A DNA stretch of 44,924 nt from an uncultured Clostridia bacterium. GTDB taxonomy: Bacteria > Bacillota > Dehalobacteriia > UBA4068 > JAAVYR01. Below the pieces are notes generated by a model that saw nothing but the letters and a program-made list of their open reading frames with translations, did not search any database and was not told the origin of the DNA. The stretch is from assembly GCA_946562005.1 (NCBI GenBank), contig CAMNVD010000001.1, positions 1 to 44,924 on the forward strand, read 5' to 3'. The translations under genes were made by a program, and so were the position numbers. Positions 24,771 to 32,831 of the stretch are shown here, piece after piece (within the stretch, counting starts at the first letter, position 1; every line of letters begins with the position of its first letter).

Positions 24771-25070
24771 AAAAAAGTCCTATGCCTTTTACCTAAAGTA
24801 AAAAGCATAGGACGAAATCACTTCCGCGGTACCACCTATTTTCACTCTTCCTCCTCAATATGGGAGAAAAAATGCCACTCTCAAGCCTGATTACGGAGGC
24901 TGCCGTCAGCAACTACACAAAGCAAAACCTGCTTCTTCCCTGCCGCCACTAAAGGATGAGAAGAAATAACCAGCCCCAAAGCCTCGCACCTGCCGGCTTC
25001 TCTCTGTAAAGACCTGTTATCTCCATTTCCTATCATGGTGTTTATTCCTATCTGCATATTCCTTGCATTT
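24771..25070 (-). promoter_or_regulatory. T-box riboswitch of leuA (Leu specifier CUC)
   Basis: On the minus strand the leader contains ACAGAGAGAAGCCGG and GGTGCGAGGC (conserved stem I apical segment), then TTCTTCTCATCC, whose CTC (complement of 24958-24960) is in the right place to be the specifier for tRNA-Leu. Further on is the T-box sequence AGGTGGTACCGCGG (around 24824-24837), which pairs with the tRNA NCCA end in the antiterminator. Last comes an intrinsic terminator GTCCTATGC / GCATAGGAC with six T (24771-24813). All parts of a transcriptional T-box are present and agree with the downstream gene. Repeat R4 lies between terminator and leuA. Confidence 0.93.
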
Positions 25071-25076
25071 GGCTTT

Positions 25077-25106
25077 ATGGTAGCATGGCGCATCGGTTTT
25101 TGTCAA
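25077..25106 (-). promoter_or_regulatory. Promoter of the leuA T-box transcript
   Basis: On the minus strand TTGACA (complement of 25101-25106), 18 bases, TACCAT (complement of 25077-25082). The -35 overlaps the thiW stop codon (complement of 25103-25105). Confidence 0.7.
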
Positions 25107-25648
25107 GACCGCCGCTGGGAGACAACGCCCTGCCCTGTAAACATCGCTAAAACGCCGGCCTTTTGCAAAGCAGCAATAAATACGGTGGAAAGAAGCGCCC
25201 CGCCCGCAGTAGATACCAGGAACGGGAACATATACGCATAAAAGGCAATTTCTCCGGCAGCCCTACCCATAAAGAAAATAGCTACCGGGTAAGCGCACAA
25301 CCCGCCTAATACTGCCGTGCCAAAAACTTCCGCCGCAAGGGTCAGAGGAATATTCCTGGTATAGCGGTAGATAAGACCACAAAGCAGCGCCCCCAACATA
25401 CTCCCCGGAAACGCTAACAAACTACCAATGCCAAACAGATTGCGAATAAGGCTAGCCGAAAATGCCACCCCCACCCCATACCAGGGACCAAGCAACACTG
25501 CACATAAAATATTCACCGTGTGCTGTGCCGGAGCGCATTTACTCCCCAGCACCGGAAAAGAAAAGAGACTACCAACAACTGCCGCTGCACAAAGAAGCGC
25601 AGCCATACATAGTTTCTTTGTTTGCATCGTTTGCATAGATTTCATCAT
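25103..25648 (-). CDS. thiW: ECF transporter S component ThiW (thiazole precursor uptake)
   Basis: The protein is 181 aa from ATG 25648 (AAAGGAG just upstream; a TTG at 25651 and ATG at 25645 are alternatives). About five or six membrane segments. PVLGSKCAPAQHTVNILCAV, LLGPWYGVGVAFSASLIRN and LLAFPGSMLGALLCGLIYRY match the ThiW family closely. ThiW is the predicted substrate-binding S component for hydroxyethylthiazole, using a shared ECF energising module encoded elsewhere. No thiM/thiE neighbours are present, and the usual TPP-riboswitch signatures were not found in the leader, so the substrate assignment rests on family only. Confidence 0.85.
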   Translation of the reverse strand: MMKSMQTMQTKKLCMAALLCAAAVVGSLFSFPVLGSKCAPAQHTVNILCAVLLGPWYGVGVAFSASLIRNLFGIGSLLAFPGSMLGALLCGLIYRYTRNIPLTLAAEVFGTAVLGGLCAYPVAIFFMGRAAGEIAFYAYMFPFLVSTAGGALLSTVFIAALQKAGVLAMFTGQGVVSQRRS

Positions 25649-25680
25649 CAAATCTCCTTTATAAAAGAATATACATCTTC

Positions 25681-25833
25681 AAGAACAGCAGCTACAGCAT
25701 GGTTCTCAAAGGCCGGTCGAAGCTTATTGGCTTCCTCTCACGCCGGAACACGGCTTCCCATCGCTGTAGACACAAGACACAGGGCGCTCCCCCTCTATCT
25801 GCCTGAACTTATCACTTCAGGAATGCTGTTCTT
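25681..25833 (-). promoter_or_regulatory. Structured RNA leader of thiW, candidate riboswitch of unassigned class
   Basis: A perfect 10-base helix closes the element: AAGAACAGCA (25681-25690) with TGCTGTTCTT (25824-25833). Inside are a second helix CTACAGC+ATGG (25692-25702) with CCAT+GCTGTAG (25758-25769, one bulge) and a hairpin CCTGAA (25803-25808) / TTCAGG (25816-25821). Smaller possible hairpins lie between. The closing helix ends about 25 bases before the thiW Shine-Dalgarno. I do not find the TPP signature (CUGAGA, ACCUGAUC). A stretch with GATGGGAAG...GACCGGCC on the minus strand faintly recalls the end of a cobalamin riboswitch, but the rest of that core is missing. Confidence 0.55.
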
Positions 25834-25922
25834 CACATCCTTTCATAAAGTATTGATTTTTACTGCATTACCACTTCCTTAAATGCCACCCTGCACATAG
25901 TGAAGAATAACATTACCAAGAA

Positions 25923-26030
25923 AGTATCGTTTATTACCCATTATCATTCTGAGGAGCGAAGCGACGAAGAATCCCTTGAGCCCCTCACGCCTCCCTCAGG
26001 GTGATGACCAGGCAGGTAATAAACTATACT
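25923..26030. repeat. Short palindromic repeat, copy R5
   Basis: Ends AGTATCGTTTATTACC (25923-25938) and GGTAATAAACTATACT (26015-26030) are an almost perfect inverted pair. The inside carries TCATTCTGAGGAGCGAAGCG, then ACGAAGAATC, then CCTCCCTCAGGGTGATGA. The remaining sequence up to ktrB (26031-26183) shows no clear feature. Confidence 0.75.
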
Positions 26031-26183
26031 TCATATTACCACAAGCAATTTCTCTCTACAAGACAGGAAAAACACAAATCATCACGAATAACTACACAAA
26101 GCAACCAAGTAGATTCTGTGAATCCTTCTCCGGGAACAGAATCAGATAGGCAAATTTTACGGATATCCTAAGAGGCCAATGCC

Positions 26184-27611
26184 ATGAAACTGATTTTCGG
26201 TGCGGAAAGAGCCCTTTCCAACAAAATCAAACTTACATACAAAAAAAGATATATCCAAAACCCCAGTCTAACCATTATGGCAAGCTTTGCCGCCATTATT
26301 TTATGCGGGGCTTTTTTGTTATGTCTTTCTGCTACTAGCCGCACGGGGGAAGGGATGTCATTCCTAGACGCACTATTCACTGCCACCTCCTGCGTCTGTG
26401 TGACTGGTCTTTCGGTAGCGGACACCGGTACCACCTTTAATATCTGGGGGCAACTAACCATGCTGCTACTAATCCAAGCCGGAGGCTTAGGCTTTATGAC
26501 CATCGCTACTGGCATCATTTCCTTCCGGCGGAAGGGCATCTCTCTGCGGCAAAGAATGCTCCTTAAGGAAACCTTTGGTAATGACGCCCTAACAGACGCT
26601 ACAAGCCTGACCAAACGGGTACTGCTTTTTACCGTCGCCTTTGAGCTGATAGGCGCTCTTTTCCTTTTTTTAGCTTTTCTCCCTACGACCTCCTGGAAAG
26701 AAGCAGCCTGGTACGGTATTTTCCATGCGGTCTCTGCTTTTAACAATGCCGGCTTTGATGTGCTAGGTAATGGCAATAGTCTCTATGCCCAGCAACAAAA
26801 CTTCCTTTTGAATCTAACCATGTATTTTTTGATTATCAGCGGGGGCCTAGGCTTTCTCACCCATAGCCAACTGCTCTCCAGCTTCCAGCAACGCAAAAAG
26901 TATCAATCTCTCTCCTTATCTCTAAAGAAAAATCTTTCTCTGCAAAGCAAAATCAACTTAAAAACCATGGTATTCCTAGTATTCACAGGTGCATTTACCT
27001 TCCTCTGCCTAGAATATCACAATCCTACCACCATCGGAGACTTGCCACTAGGCCACAAGATTACCACATCCCTCTTTCAGTCCGTCACTTACCGCACGGC
27101 AGGTTTCAGCACGGTAAACTTAGCCGGCGCCGCCACAGCCAGTCAGTTCTTAGCGATTCTTTTCATGTTCATCGGCGCCTCTCCTGCCTCTACCGGCGGC
27201 GGTATCAAGACGACCACCGTCTTTGTCCTTTGGCTAAAACTAAAAGCCACCCTCCTAGGGGATAGCGACATCCGCTATAAAAACCGTACCATCGGCACGA
27301 AAACCCTCAGCAATGCCATGACGATTATGGGCTTAGCCGGCGCTTTAGTGCTATTCACCACGCTGCTTCTTACCATTAGCGAGCCTAGGCTTCCCTTTAT
27401 GGCGCTATTATTCGAGGCAGTTTCAGCCTTTAGCACTACCGGCCTTAGTCTAGGCATTACCCCAGAGCTGAACAGCTTTAGCAAGGCCTTGCTCATCGCA
27501 TCTATGTTCATCGGCCGGGTTGGGCTGCTAACGCTGCTCTATGCCATTAGTGACAGGGATAACCCAGACAATACCCTTCGCTACCCCACCCAAGAGCTAT
27601 CTGTGGGCTAA
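26184..27611 (+). CDS. ktrB: K+ uptake membrane subunit (KtrB/TrkH family)
   Basis: The protein is 475 aa. Four M1-P-M2 units with the Trk/Ktr pore signatures: TATSCVCVTGLSV, AVSAFNNAGFDV, TYRTAGFSTV and AVSAFSTTGLSLG. GASPASTGGGIKTTT is the conserved intramembrane-loop motif. Length and the short N-terminus favour KtrB, a Na+-dependent K+ channel-like transporter, over the larger TrkH. GAGG lies eight bases before ATG 26184 (the ATG at 26179 leads straight to a stop). The cytoplasmic ring subunit KtrA follows 35 bases downstream. No c-di-AMP riboswitch was found upstream. Confidence 0.93.
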   Translation: MKLIFGAERALSNKIKLTYKKRYIQNPSLTIMASFAAIILCGAFLLCLSATSRTGEGMSFLDALFTATSCVCVTGLSVADTGTTFNIWGQLTMLLLIQAGGLGFMTIATGIISFRRKGISLRQRMLLKETFGNDALTDATSLTKRVLLFTVAFELIGALFLFLAFLPTTSWKEAAWYGIFHAVSAFNNAGFDVLGNGNSLYAQQQNFLLNLTMYFLIISGGLGFLTHSQLLSSFQQRKKYQSLSLSLKKNLSLQSKINLKTMVFLVFTGAFTFLCLEYHNPTTIGDLPLGHKITTSLFQSVTYRTAGFSTVNLAGAATASQFLAILFMFIGASPASTGGGIKTTTVFVLWLKLKATLLGDSDIRYKNRTIGTKTLSNAMTIMGLAGALVLFTTLLLTISEPRLPFMALLFEAVSAFSTTGLSLGITPELNSFSKALLIASMFIGRVGLLTLLYAISDRDNPDNTLRYPTQELSVG

Positions 27612-27646
27612 CAACGATTAAATTTCTCATAAAGGTGGTTATATCT

Positions 27647-28303
27647 ATGAAAAAACAATATGCAGTCATCGGCATGGGCACCTTCGGTACTGCCCTTGCC
27701 GAAACCCTCATCGCCCATGGGCAAGAGGTCCTGGCCATCGACTTAAAACATCAAAAAGTACAGGAGCTTTCTGATACCTTCGACCACGTGGTACAAGCCG
27801 ACGCCCGAGACCCCAAAGCATTGAAAGCCCTAGGCATTGATAAATTTGACGCTGTTATCGTCTCTCTCGGCGACAGAGTGGCAGACACCATCTTCCTCAC
27901 GCTCACCTTGAAAGAGCTGGGCGTAGAAACCGTCATCGTCACCACCAGTGACGAACAACAGGGAAAAGTACTAGAAAAGGTAGGCGCCACGAAAATCGTC
28001 TCCCCTGTCCGAGACATGGGGGAACGGGTGGCCTTGAGCCTTTTAAATACCCGCCTGACCGACTATATGGAGTTAGCACCTGGCTATATGCTGGTAGAAA
28101 CAGCCTTACCAGCAAAATTCACCAGCAAGAACCTGAAAGAATTAAATCTGCGGGCAAAATACAAGGTAACCGTCATCGTTATCAAGCGGCAAGATACCAT
28201 TATGATTAACCCCGAACCAGATATCCAGTTTCAGGCAGAGGATACTATCGTTCTCTTAGGCGATAGCAAGAAAATCCAGCAATGTGTAGAGGACTTTAGT
28301 TAA
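27647..28303 (+). CDS. ktrA: K+ uptake regulatory subunit (KtrA, RCK domains)
   Basis: The protein is 218 aa from ATG 27647, with AAAGGTGG eight bases upstream (the GTG at 27635 is within that site). RCK_N Rossmann fold: YAVIGMGTFGTALAETL and an acidic residue at the end of strand 2 (AIDLKHQK), with binding of ATP/ADP or NAD(H) expected. The RCK_C domain runs from about 135. KtrA octamers gate KtrB according to nucleotide, and in Bacillota the RCK_C often binds c-di-AMP. Same operon as ktrB. Confidence 0.93.
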   Translation: MKKQYAVIGMGTFGTALAETLIAHGQEVLAIDLKHQKVQELSDTFDHVVQADARDPKALKALGIDKFDAVIVSLGDRVADTIFLTLTLKELGVETVIVTTSDEQQGKVLEKVGATKIVSPVRDMGERVALSLLNTRLTDYMELAPGYMLVETALPAKFTSKNLKELNLRAKYKVTVIVIKRQDTIMINPEPDIQFQAEDTIVLLGDSKKIQQCVEDFS

Positions 28304-28306
28304 AAG

Positions 28307-28398
28307 ATATCGTTTATTATCACCCTGAGGGAGGCGTGAGAACTTAAAAGATTCTTCGTCATTTCATTCCTCAGAATGACAGTGAATAATAACGTATA
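28307..28398. repeat. Short palindromic repeat, copy R6
   Basis: Starts ATATCGTTTATTATCACCCT and ends TGAATAATAACGTATAG, an imperfect inverted pair. The interior includes GAGGCGTGAGAACTTAAAAG, then ATTCTTCGTCATTTCATTCC and TCAGAATGAC. Nearly identical to R7 at 29997. Confidence 0.8.
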
Positions 28399-28418
28399 GT
28401 TTTTCGTTTAGGGCGCCA

Positions 28419-28448
28419 TTGACAGCAGCCCCTTACCAAGGGTAAAAT
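28419..28448 (+). promoter_or_regulatory. Promoter of tRNA-Arg(CCT)
   Basis: TTGACA (28419-28424), 18 bases, TAAAAT (28443-28448), about 30 bases before the tRNA. Confidence 0.7.
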
Positions 28449-28477
28449 AAACAGACCAGCGAAAAACTAACGGTTAT

Positions 28478-28552
28478 GCTTCCGTAGTTAAATGGATATA
28501 ACAGCCCCCTCCTAAGGGGCCGTTGTGGGTTCGATTCCCGCCGGGAGTACCA
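28478..28552 (+). tRNA. tRNA-Arg (anticodon CCT)
   Basis: 75 bases with encoded CCA. The anticodon loop CTCCTAA (28509-28515) sits between GCCCC and GGGGC, giving anticodon CCT for AGG codons. The D arm AGTTAAATGGATATAACA and T arm GTGGGTTCGATTCCCGC are normal. This tRNA is a common integration site in other bacteria, but no integrase or duplicated 3' end follows here. Confidence 0.95.
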
Positions 28553-28555
28553 AAT

Positions 28556-28595
28556 AAAAAAGCAAGACATATTTTCCATATGTCTTGCTTTTTTA
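28556..28595 (+). terminator. Terminator after tRNA-Arg(CCT)
   Basis: AAGCAAGACATAT and ATATGTCTTGCTT form a long stem (about 28560-28590) followed by T. Confidence 0.88.
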
Positions 28596-28615
28596 TTATC
28601 TAAAGGAGCAAAACT

Positions 28616-29101
28616 ATGGCAGATAGTGACAAGCAGAGCATACTAGAACTTTATATGGGAGAAGCATTAAAAGAAGCAAAAAAGGCAGAAGCCCATGGCG
28701 ATATCCCTGTGGGGGCCATTATCGTACGAGAAGGGAAAATCATTGCTCGAGGCCATAACCTACGAGAGCAGGAACAATCGGTCCTCCTCCACGCCGAAAT
28801 CGTCGCTATCCAAGAAGCCTGCAAGGCTTTGGGCAGTTGGCGGCTGCGGGACTGCGACCTCTATGTCACCCTAGAGCCCTGCCCTATGTGCGCCGGCGCC
28901 ATCATAGAGGCCCAGATGCGAACCGTCATCTTTGGCGCTGACGACAGCAAATGGGGCGCTGGCGGCAGTCTTTTCCAGCTTTTAGAATCGCCCCTTCTAA
29001 ACTATCAGGCAAAAGTCATCAGCGGCATTTGCGCTGAGGAAAGCAAGGCCCTACTACAACAGTTCTTTGCGGCCCGACGCAACACGAACCCAGCCAAATG
29101 A
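28616..29101 (+). CDS. tadA: tRNA-specific adenosine deaminase
   Basis: The protein is 161 aa. Zinc deaminase motifs: HAE at about 59-61 (LLHAEIVAIQEA) and PCPMC at about 88-92 (Cys89, Cys92). The GDIPVGAIIV N-terminal strand and SKWGAGGSLFQLL are typical of TadA. It converts A34 to inosine in tRNA-Arg(ACG), whose gene is also in this window (44157-44233), so that ICG can read CGU/CGC/CGA. AAAGGAG precedes the ATG. A terminator separates it from the upstream tRNA gene. Confidence 0.92.
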   Translation: MADSDKQSILELYMGEALKEAKKAEAHGDIPVGAIIVREGKIIARGHNLREQEQSVLLHAEIVAIQEACKALGSWRLRDCDLYVTLEPCPMCAGAIIEAQMRTVIFGADDSKWGAGGSLFQLLESPLLNYQAKVISGICAEESKALLQQFFAARRNTNPAK

Positions 29102-29244
29102 TACCAAAATAGTACGTTGTCTTATCTTAATGAAATATTAAGATTTTCTTTAGGATTTTTTTCCTATCTTTCAGATAAATTCAGCAAGGACCCCTGCAAA
29201 TATGATAGAATAAACGAAAACAGCAAAAGGAGAAACGGTATCCA

Positions 29245-29883
29245 ATGTCTTTTCAAACAGTGTTATTCGACTTAGACGGCACACTCATCGACTCCCTACC
29301 GCTCATCATAGAGTGCTCCCGTCTAGCCGGAGCTGAAATAGGCCTCCCTTGGGATGAGGACCATATCCGCTCCATGATAGGCATCCCCCTGATTGAAACA
29401 GGAGAAATCCTACTAGGCAAAGGGCAGGGAGAATTTTACCGTAGCGTCTACTTAAAATATTTTCATCAGCTCCATGATGAGAAAATAAAAATCTTCTCCG
29501 GCATCATCCCAATGCTTGAGACACTAAAACAGCAGCAAATAGCCATGGCAGTGGTCACCTCTAAAATACATGACTCTGCTATCATGTCTCTTATGGAAAC
29601 TGGTATTATGGACTTTTTCGACCAAATCATCACAGCCTCTGAGCCTTGCGCTCACAAACCATCTCCAGAGCCTGCCCTTTTAGCCCTTGCCCGGCTGGGA
29701 AAATCCCAAGACGGCGCTATCTTCGTGGGAGACAGTCCTTACGATATCCAGTGCGGCACAGACGCCCAGATGGCGACCTGTGGCGTTACCTGGGGTATGG
29801 CCACAAAAGACCAGTTAACACCTTACCACCCTACTTACTTAGCTGATACCGTGCCTCAGCTGGAAAAAATCATTTTAGGATGA
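29245..29883 (+). CDS. HAD-superfamily phosphatase (phosphoglycolate phosphatase-like)
   Basis: The protein is 212 aa. HAD motif I FDLDGTLIDS (nucleophile Asp9, acid Asp11), motif II VVTSK, motif III Lys in CAHKPSPEP and motif IV FVGDSPYDIQCG are all intact. The helical cap between residues 15 and 80 places it in the subclass with PGP/PpaX-type enzymes. The substrate is probably a small phosphate ester or pyrophosphate but cannot be specified. AAAGGAG lies upstream. The gap to tadA (143 bases) may hold its promoter (TATGATAGAAT near 29200). Confidence 0.88.
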   Translation: MSFQTVLFDLDGTLIDSLPLIIECSRLAGAEIGLPWDEDHIRSMIGIPLIETGEILLGKGQGEFYRSVYLKYFHQLHDEKIKIFSGIIPMLETLKQQQIAMAVVTSKIHDSAIMSLMETGIMDFFDQIITASEPCAHKPSPEPALLALARLGKSQDGAIFVGDSPYDIQCGTDAQMATCGVTWGMATKDQLTPYHPTYLADTVPQLEKIILG

Positions 29884-29996
29884 TGTTAGACGAGACTGGT
29901 CTTCCAGATATTGGCTTCTGATAAAACGGGTTTTTCTCTAAGCTAAGCAGGATTTTTCTTAAGGGAACCAGAATGTTTTAAGGTGCGTCTATCAAA

Positions 29997-30093
29997 TATG
30001 TATGATTTATTGTCATCCTGAGCAAGGCGTGAGGACTTAAAAGATTCTTCGTCATTTCATTCCTCAGAATGACAGTGAATAATAACGTATATT
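29997..30093. repeat. Short palindromic repeat, copy R7
   Basis: Matches R6 closely across GAGGACTTAAAAGATTCTTC, GTCATTTCATTCCTCAGAAT and GACAGTGAATAATAACGTAT. The left end (ATGTATGATTTATTGTCATC) has diverged a little. Confidence 0.8.
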
Positions 30094-30126
30094 TTATGAA
30101 TTGATAATAAAGAAAGGGGCATTGCT

Positions 30127-31158
30127 ATGAAACCCTTCCTAAAGAAAGAAAATAATATCCTGGCAAAAGAAAAAGATAGGATAGTGCGTCACCGCCATAA
30201 AGGCATCGCAATATGCCTCTGTCTGGCCTTGAGCCTTGCTATGGCAGGCTGCGGGACTGCGCCGGAAGACCCTGCACTACGGCCATCTCCAGAGCCCAGC
30301 ACCAAAGTGCTGACCCTCTCCCCTAGCCAAACAGTCGTAGCCTATTTCTTAGACAGCGAGGGGAAAAACCTAGTCCCGCTCTCTATGCAGACCAATGAAA
30401 CCAGAGAAGTGGCCTTTGTGGCGCTGCAAAAGCTCTTAGCCGGCGCCCCCAATGATTTCGTCCAGAGTCCATTGCCAGCAGGCATCAAAGCCAAGGATTT
30501 GTATTTAGAAAAGGGTGTCATCTGTGTAGAGCTAACAGAAGAATTCCTGCAAACAGCGCCAGAACAGATAGATAACAGCCTACGTTGCATCGTAGCCACT
30601 GTGGGCTGGGCTGCCCCTGAAAAACAAGTCAATATCTTAGTCAATCACCAACTGGTGGAAAAAATCGGCGACAAGGCCATCAGCCAACCGCTGTCTTATA
30701 CGCCAATCAACCCGGCAGATAGCAGTGTAAAGACAGACAGCCCCATCGTACAGGTATATTTCAGCGACAACCAAGCCATGTACTTAACACCAGTCAGCTA
30801 CTGTCGACCAGAGGGTGATGTCTATACCTTTGTTATGAAGAAACTGACAGAAGGACCACCGAAACAGGCAGGACTAGTTGCCACCCTCTACAAAGGGACC
30901 AAACTCAACAGCGTAACAGTCTCCGACGGCACAGCAAAAGTAGACCTCAGCAAGGAGGCAGTAGCCTATGGCGGCGGCACGGCTTTTGAATATCTCTTTG
31001 TCCAGTCAATCCTGGCCACCTTTGCGCAATTCCCTGAGGTAGAAACCGTACAATTTTTCATCGACGGAGAGCCCTATGACTTGTTACCGGAGGGCACCGA
31101 CATCGAAATGCCTCTCCCCGTCAACAAAACGGTCAACTACATCCTCAACCAAGAATAA
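30127..31158 (+). CDS. Lipoprotein with two GerMN domains
   Basis: The protein is 343 aa. A long basic N-terminus (about 26 residues) precedes a hydrophobic segment ending in the lipobox LAMAGC (Cys42). Two GerMN (sporulation/germination-type) domains follow, at about 65-180 (QTVVAYFLDSEGKNLVPLSM) and 205-335 (PIVQVYFSDNQAMYLTPVSY). GerM-type proteins link to peptidoglycan in endospore formers, but the domain is also found in non-sporulating Bacillota. AAAGGGG precedes the ATG. The next gene downstream encodes a secreted wall-active protein, so the two may work together at the cell surface. Confidence 0.88.
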   Translation: MKPFLKKENNILAKEKDRIVRHRHKGIAICLCLALSLAMAGCGTAPEDPALRPSPEPSTKVLTLSPSQTVVAYFLDSEGKNLVPLSMQTNETREVAFVALQKLLAGAPNDFVQSPLPAGIKAKDLYLEKGVICVELTEEFLQTAPEQIDNSLRCIVATVGWAAPEKQVNILVNHQLVEKIGDKAISQPLSYTPINPADSSVKTDSPIVQVYFSDNQAMYLTPVSYCRPEGDVYTFVMKKLTEGPPKQAGLVATLYKGTKLNSVTVSDGTAKVDLSKEAVAYGGGTAFEYLFVQSILATFAQFPEVETVQFFIDGEPYDLLPEGTDIEMPLPVNKTVNYILNQE

Positions 31159-31213
31159 ACCAGGACTAAAACTTGATAAACAATGAATTGAGATAGAAAG
31201 GATTTTAAGCCCA

Positions 31214-32641
31214 ATGAACCAACCGAAAACCATGAAAAAACGGCATATGCTGCCTTTTCTCATTCTGGCATTTTTGCTCATAATGGCAAGCTTCTCCTTT
31301 GCCTGGGCAGAAGACGCCATTAAAATCATCGTCAACGGCAACGAAGTAAATGCAGACGTTGCCCCCTACTTAAAAAATGACCGCACCATGGTACCGATTC
31401 GCTTTATCACCGAACCATTAGGGGCTACCCTTTCCTGGCAGCCCGGCGCAAACGGCATTGGCGGCAAAGCATCCCTCACTTTAGATGGGAAAACAGTAGA
31501 ACTGACCATCGGCAGTAAGGAAGGCATCGTCAACGGACAGGTGATTACCATGGACACCGCAGCAGAAATCGTCCAAGGACGTACCTTCGTCCCCCTGCGC
31601 TTTGCCGGGGAAAACCTAGGCGCCACTGTCAACTGGAATGGCGCCGCCAAAGAAGTCACCGTCTCCTATCAAAAGCCGTCTGACAACAATCAAGTAGTTG
31701 CCACTGGTAAAAAGATTATGGGATTTTATTATGACTATTATTCTTTGGACGATATTACAAATGAAGCAGCAGATTTCTCGGATGTGATTCACTTCGGCTA
31801 TTTATTAAAGGCAGACGGGACCGTCCGGGAAAAGGATAACTTCGCAAATGATAAATTTGCCGCTGAAGGAAAGACGCTAGCAGAACGAAAAGGCATGAAA
31901 ACGCAAATGCTGGTAACGGCCTTCGACCGTACCATCTCCGACGCTGTGCTGGGCGATGAAACCCTCCGGACCAACACCATCAACAGCATCGTCCAATTCG
32001 TAAAAGACGAGGACTTTGACGGTGTAAACCTAGACTATGAAGTGGTATCCGTCTCCATGCGGGATAACTTCACCGCCTTCGTTCGGGACTTAAAGGCAGC
32101 TCTGCCCTCTGACGTCGTCCTCTCCCTCTCCCTGCGCTGCCGCACTTATGACAGTCAGACCTGGCTAGATGGTTACGACTATGCGGGTCTTGCCAAATAT
32201 GCAGACCAATGTATCGTTATGATGTACGACCAGCACTACAATGGGGGTGAAGCAGGCCCTATTGCCGGCATCGACTGGATGGAAACCAGCATCAAATACC
32301 TAAGCCAATACATCCCCAAAGAAAAATTTATCGTAGGCATCGGCGCTTACGGCAGATATTGGCCGGAAAATGGCAAGGGCAGCGCTATCTTTATCCAGCC
32401 GGCCTTCGACCTGGCAGCAGAACAAGGTGTGGAAGTGCTGCGGGATGAAACAACTGGAGTGCCCCACTTCGACTATGAGAGCCCTGATAAAGGCAAAGTA
32501 TCCGTATGGTTTGAAGACGCTGTGAGCATCAAACAAAAGATGGATTTAGTGAAACAATATGACTTGGCAGGCGTAGCCGTATGGCGCATGGGTCGCCTCC
32601 CGGCTGACGTATGGGCTGCCATTAACAGCATTATAAAATAA
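31214..32641 (+). CDS. Secreted GH18-family glycosidase with copper-amine-oxidase N-terminal domain
   Basis: The protein is 475 aa. Signal peptide to about residue 32 (ends AWA). A copper-amine-oxidase N-terminal-type module (about 36-153) contains two repeats of the pattern IKIIVNGNEV, DRTMVPIRFITEPLGATLSW and RTFVPLRFAGENLGATVNW. A GH18 TIM barrel follows at about 165-475, with the catalytic motif DGVNLDYE (269-276, acid/base Glu276). The barrel resembles the YaaH/SleL and chitinase-like enzymes that cut N-acetylglucosamine linkages in peptidoglycan or chitin. The N-terminal module is widespread in Negativicutes and Clostridia surface proteins; it is probably a binding or structural unit, not an oxidase. 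AAAGGA precedes the ATG. Confidence 0.9.
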   Translation: MNQPKTMKKRHMLPFLILAFLLIMASFSFAWAEDAIKIIVNGNEVNADVAPYLKNDRTMVPIRFITEPLGATLSWQPGANGIGGKASLTLDGKTVELTIGSKEGIVNGQVITMDTAAEIVQGRTFVPLRFAGENLGATVNWNGAAKEVTVSYQKPSDNNQVVATGKKIMGFYYDYYSLDDITNEAADFSDVIHFGYLLKADGTVREKDNFANDKFAAEGKTLAERKGMKTQMLVTAFDRTISDAVLGDETLRTNTINSIVQFVKDEDFDGVNLDYEVVSVSMRDNFTAFVRDLKAALPSDVVLSLSLRCRTYDSQTWLDGYDYAGLAKYADQCIVMMYDQHYNGGEAGPIAGIDWMETSIKYLSQYIPKEKFIVGIGAYGRYWPENGKGSAIFIQPAFDLAAEQGVEVLRDETTGVPHFDYESPDKGKVSVWFEDAVSIKQKMDLVKQYDLAGVAVWRMGRLPADVWAAINSIIK

Positions 32642-32663
32642 TCTTTTCCGGACGCCTGATAGA

Positions 32664-32697
32664 AAAAGGACTTGCCACAGATGGCAAGTCCTTTTTT
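32664..32697 (+). terminator. Terminator of the GH18 gene
   Basis: AAAAGGACTTGCCA (32664-32677) / TGGCAAGTCCTTTT (32682-32695), 4-base loop, T run. Confidence 0.93.
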
Positions 32698-32831
32698 ATG
32701 CTTCTTTTCTGTCGGCCATATGTTCCCATAGCCGCTTATTTTTACGCATACTGCTTTTCATTGAACGAAGTAGAAAATAAAGCCAATTTTCCAAAGTGGT
32801 GTGTATAGATTGCCTTCCCTGCAAACAAAAA

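Noticed and set aside
25649..25860. TPP riboswitch in front of thiW
   Set aside because: The conserved CUGAGA and ACCUGAUC segments are absent on either strand, although the region is structured.
28478..28552. tRNA-Arg(CCT) as an occupied attachment site
   Set aside because: No integrase and no duplicated tRNA 3' end were seen downstream; tadA follows directly.
30127..31158. Proof of endospore formation from the GerMN domains
   Set aside because: GerMN and YaaH-like domains also occur in non-sporulating Bacillota; no core sporulation gene is in the window.
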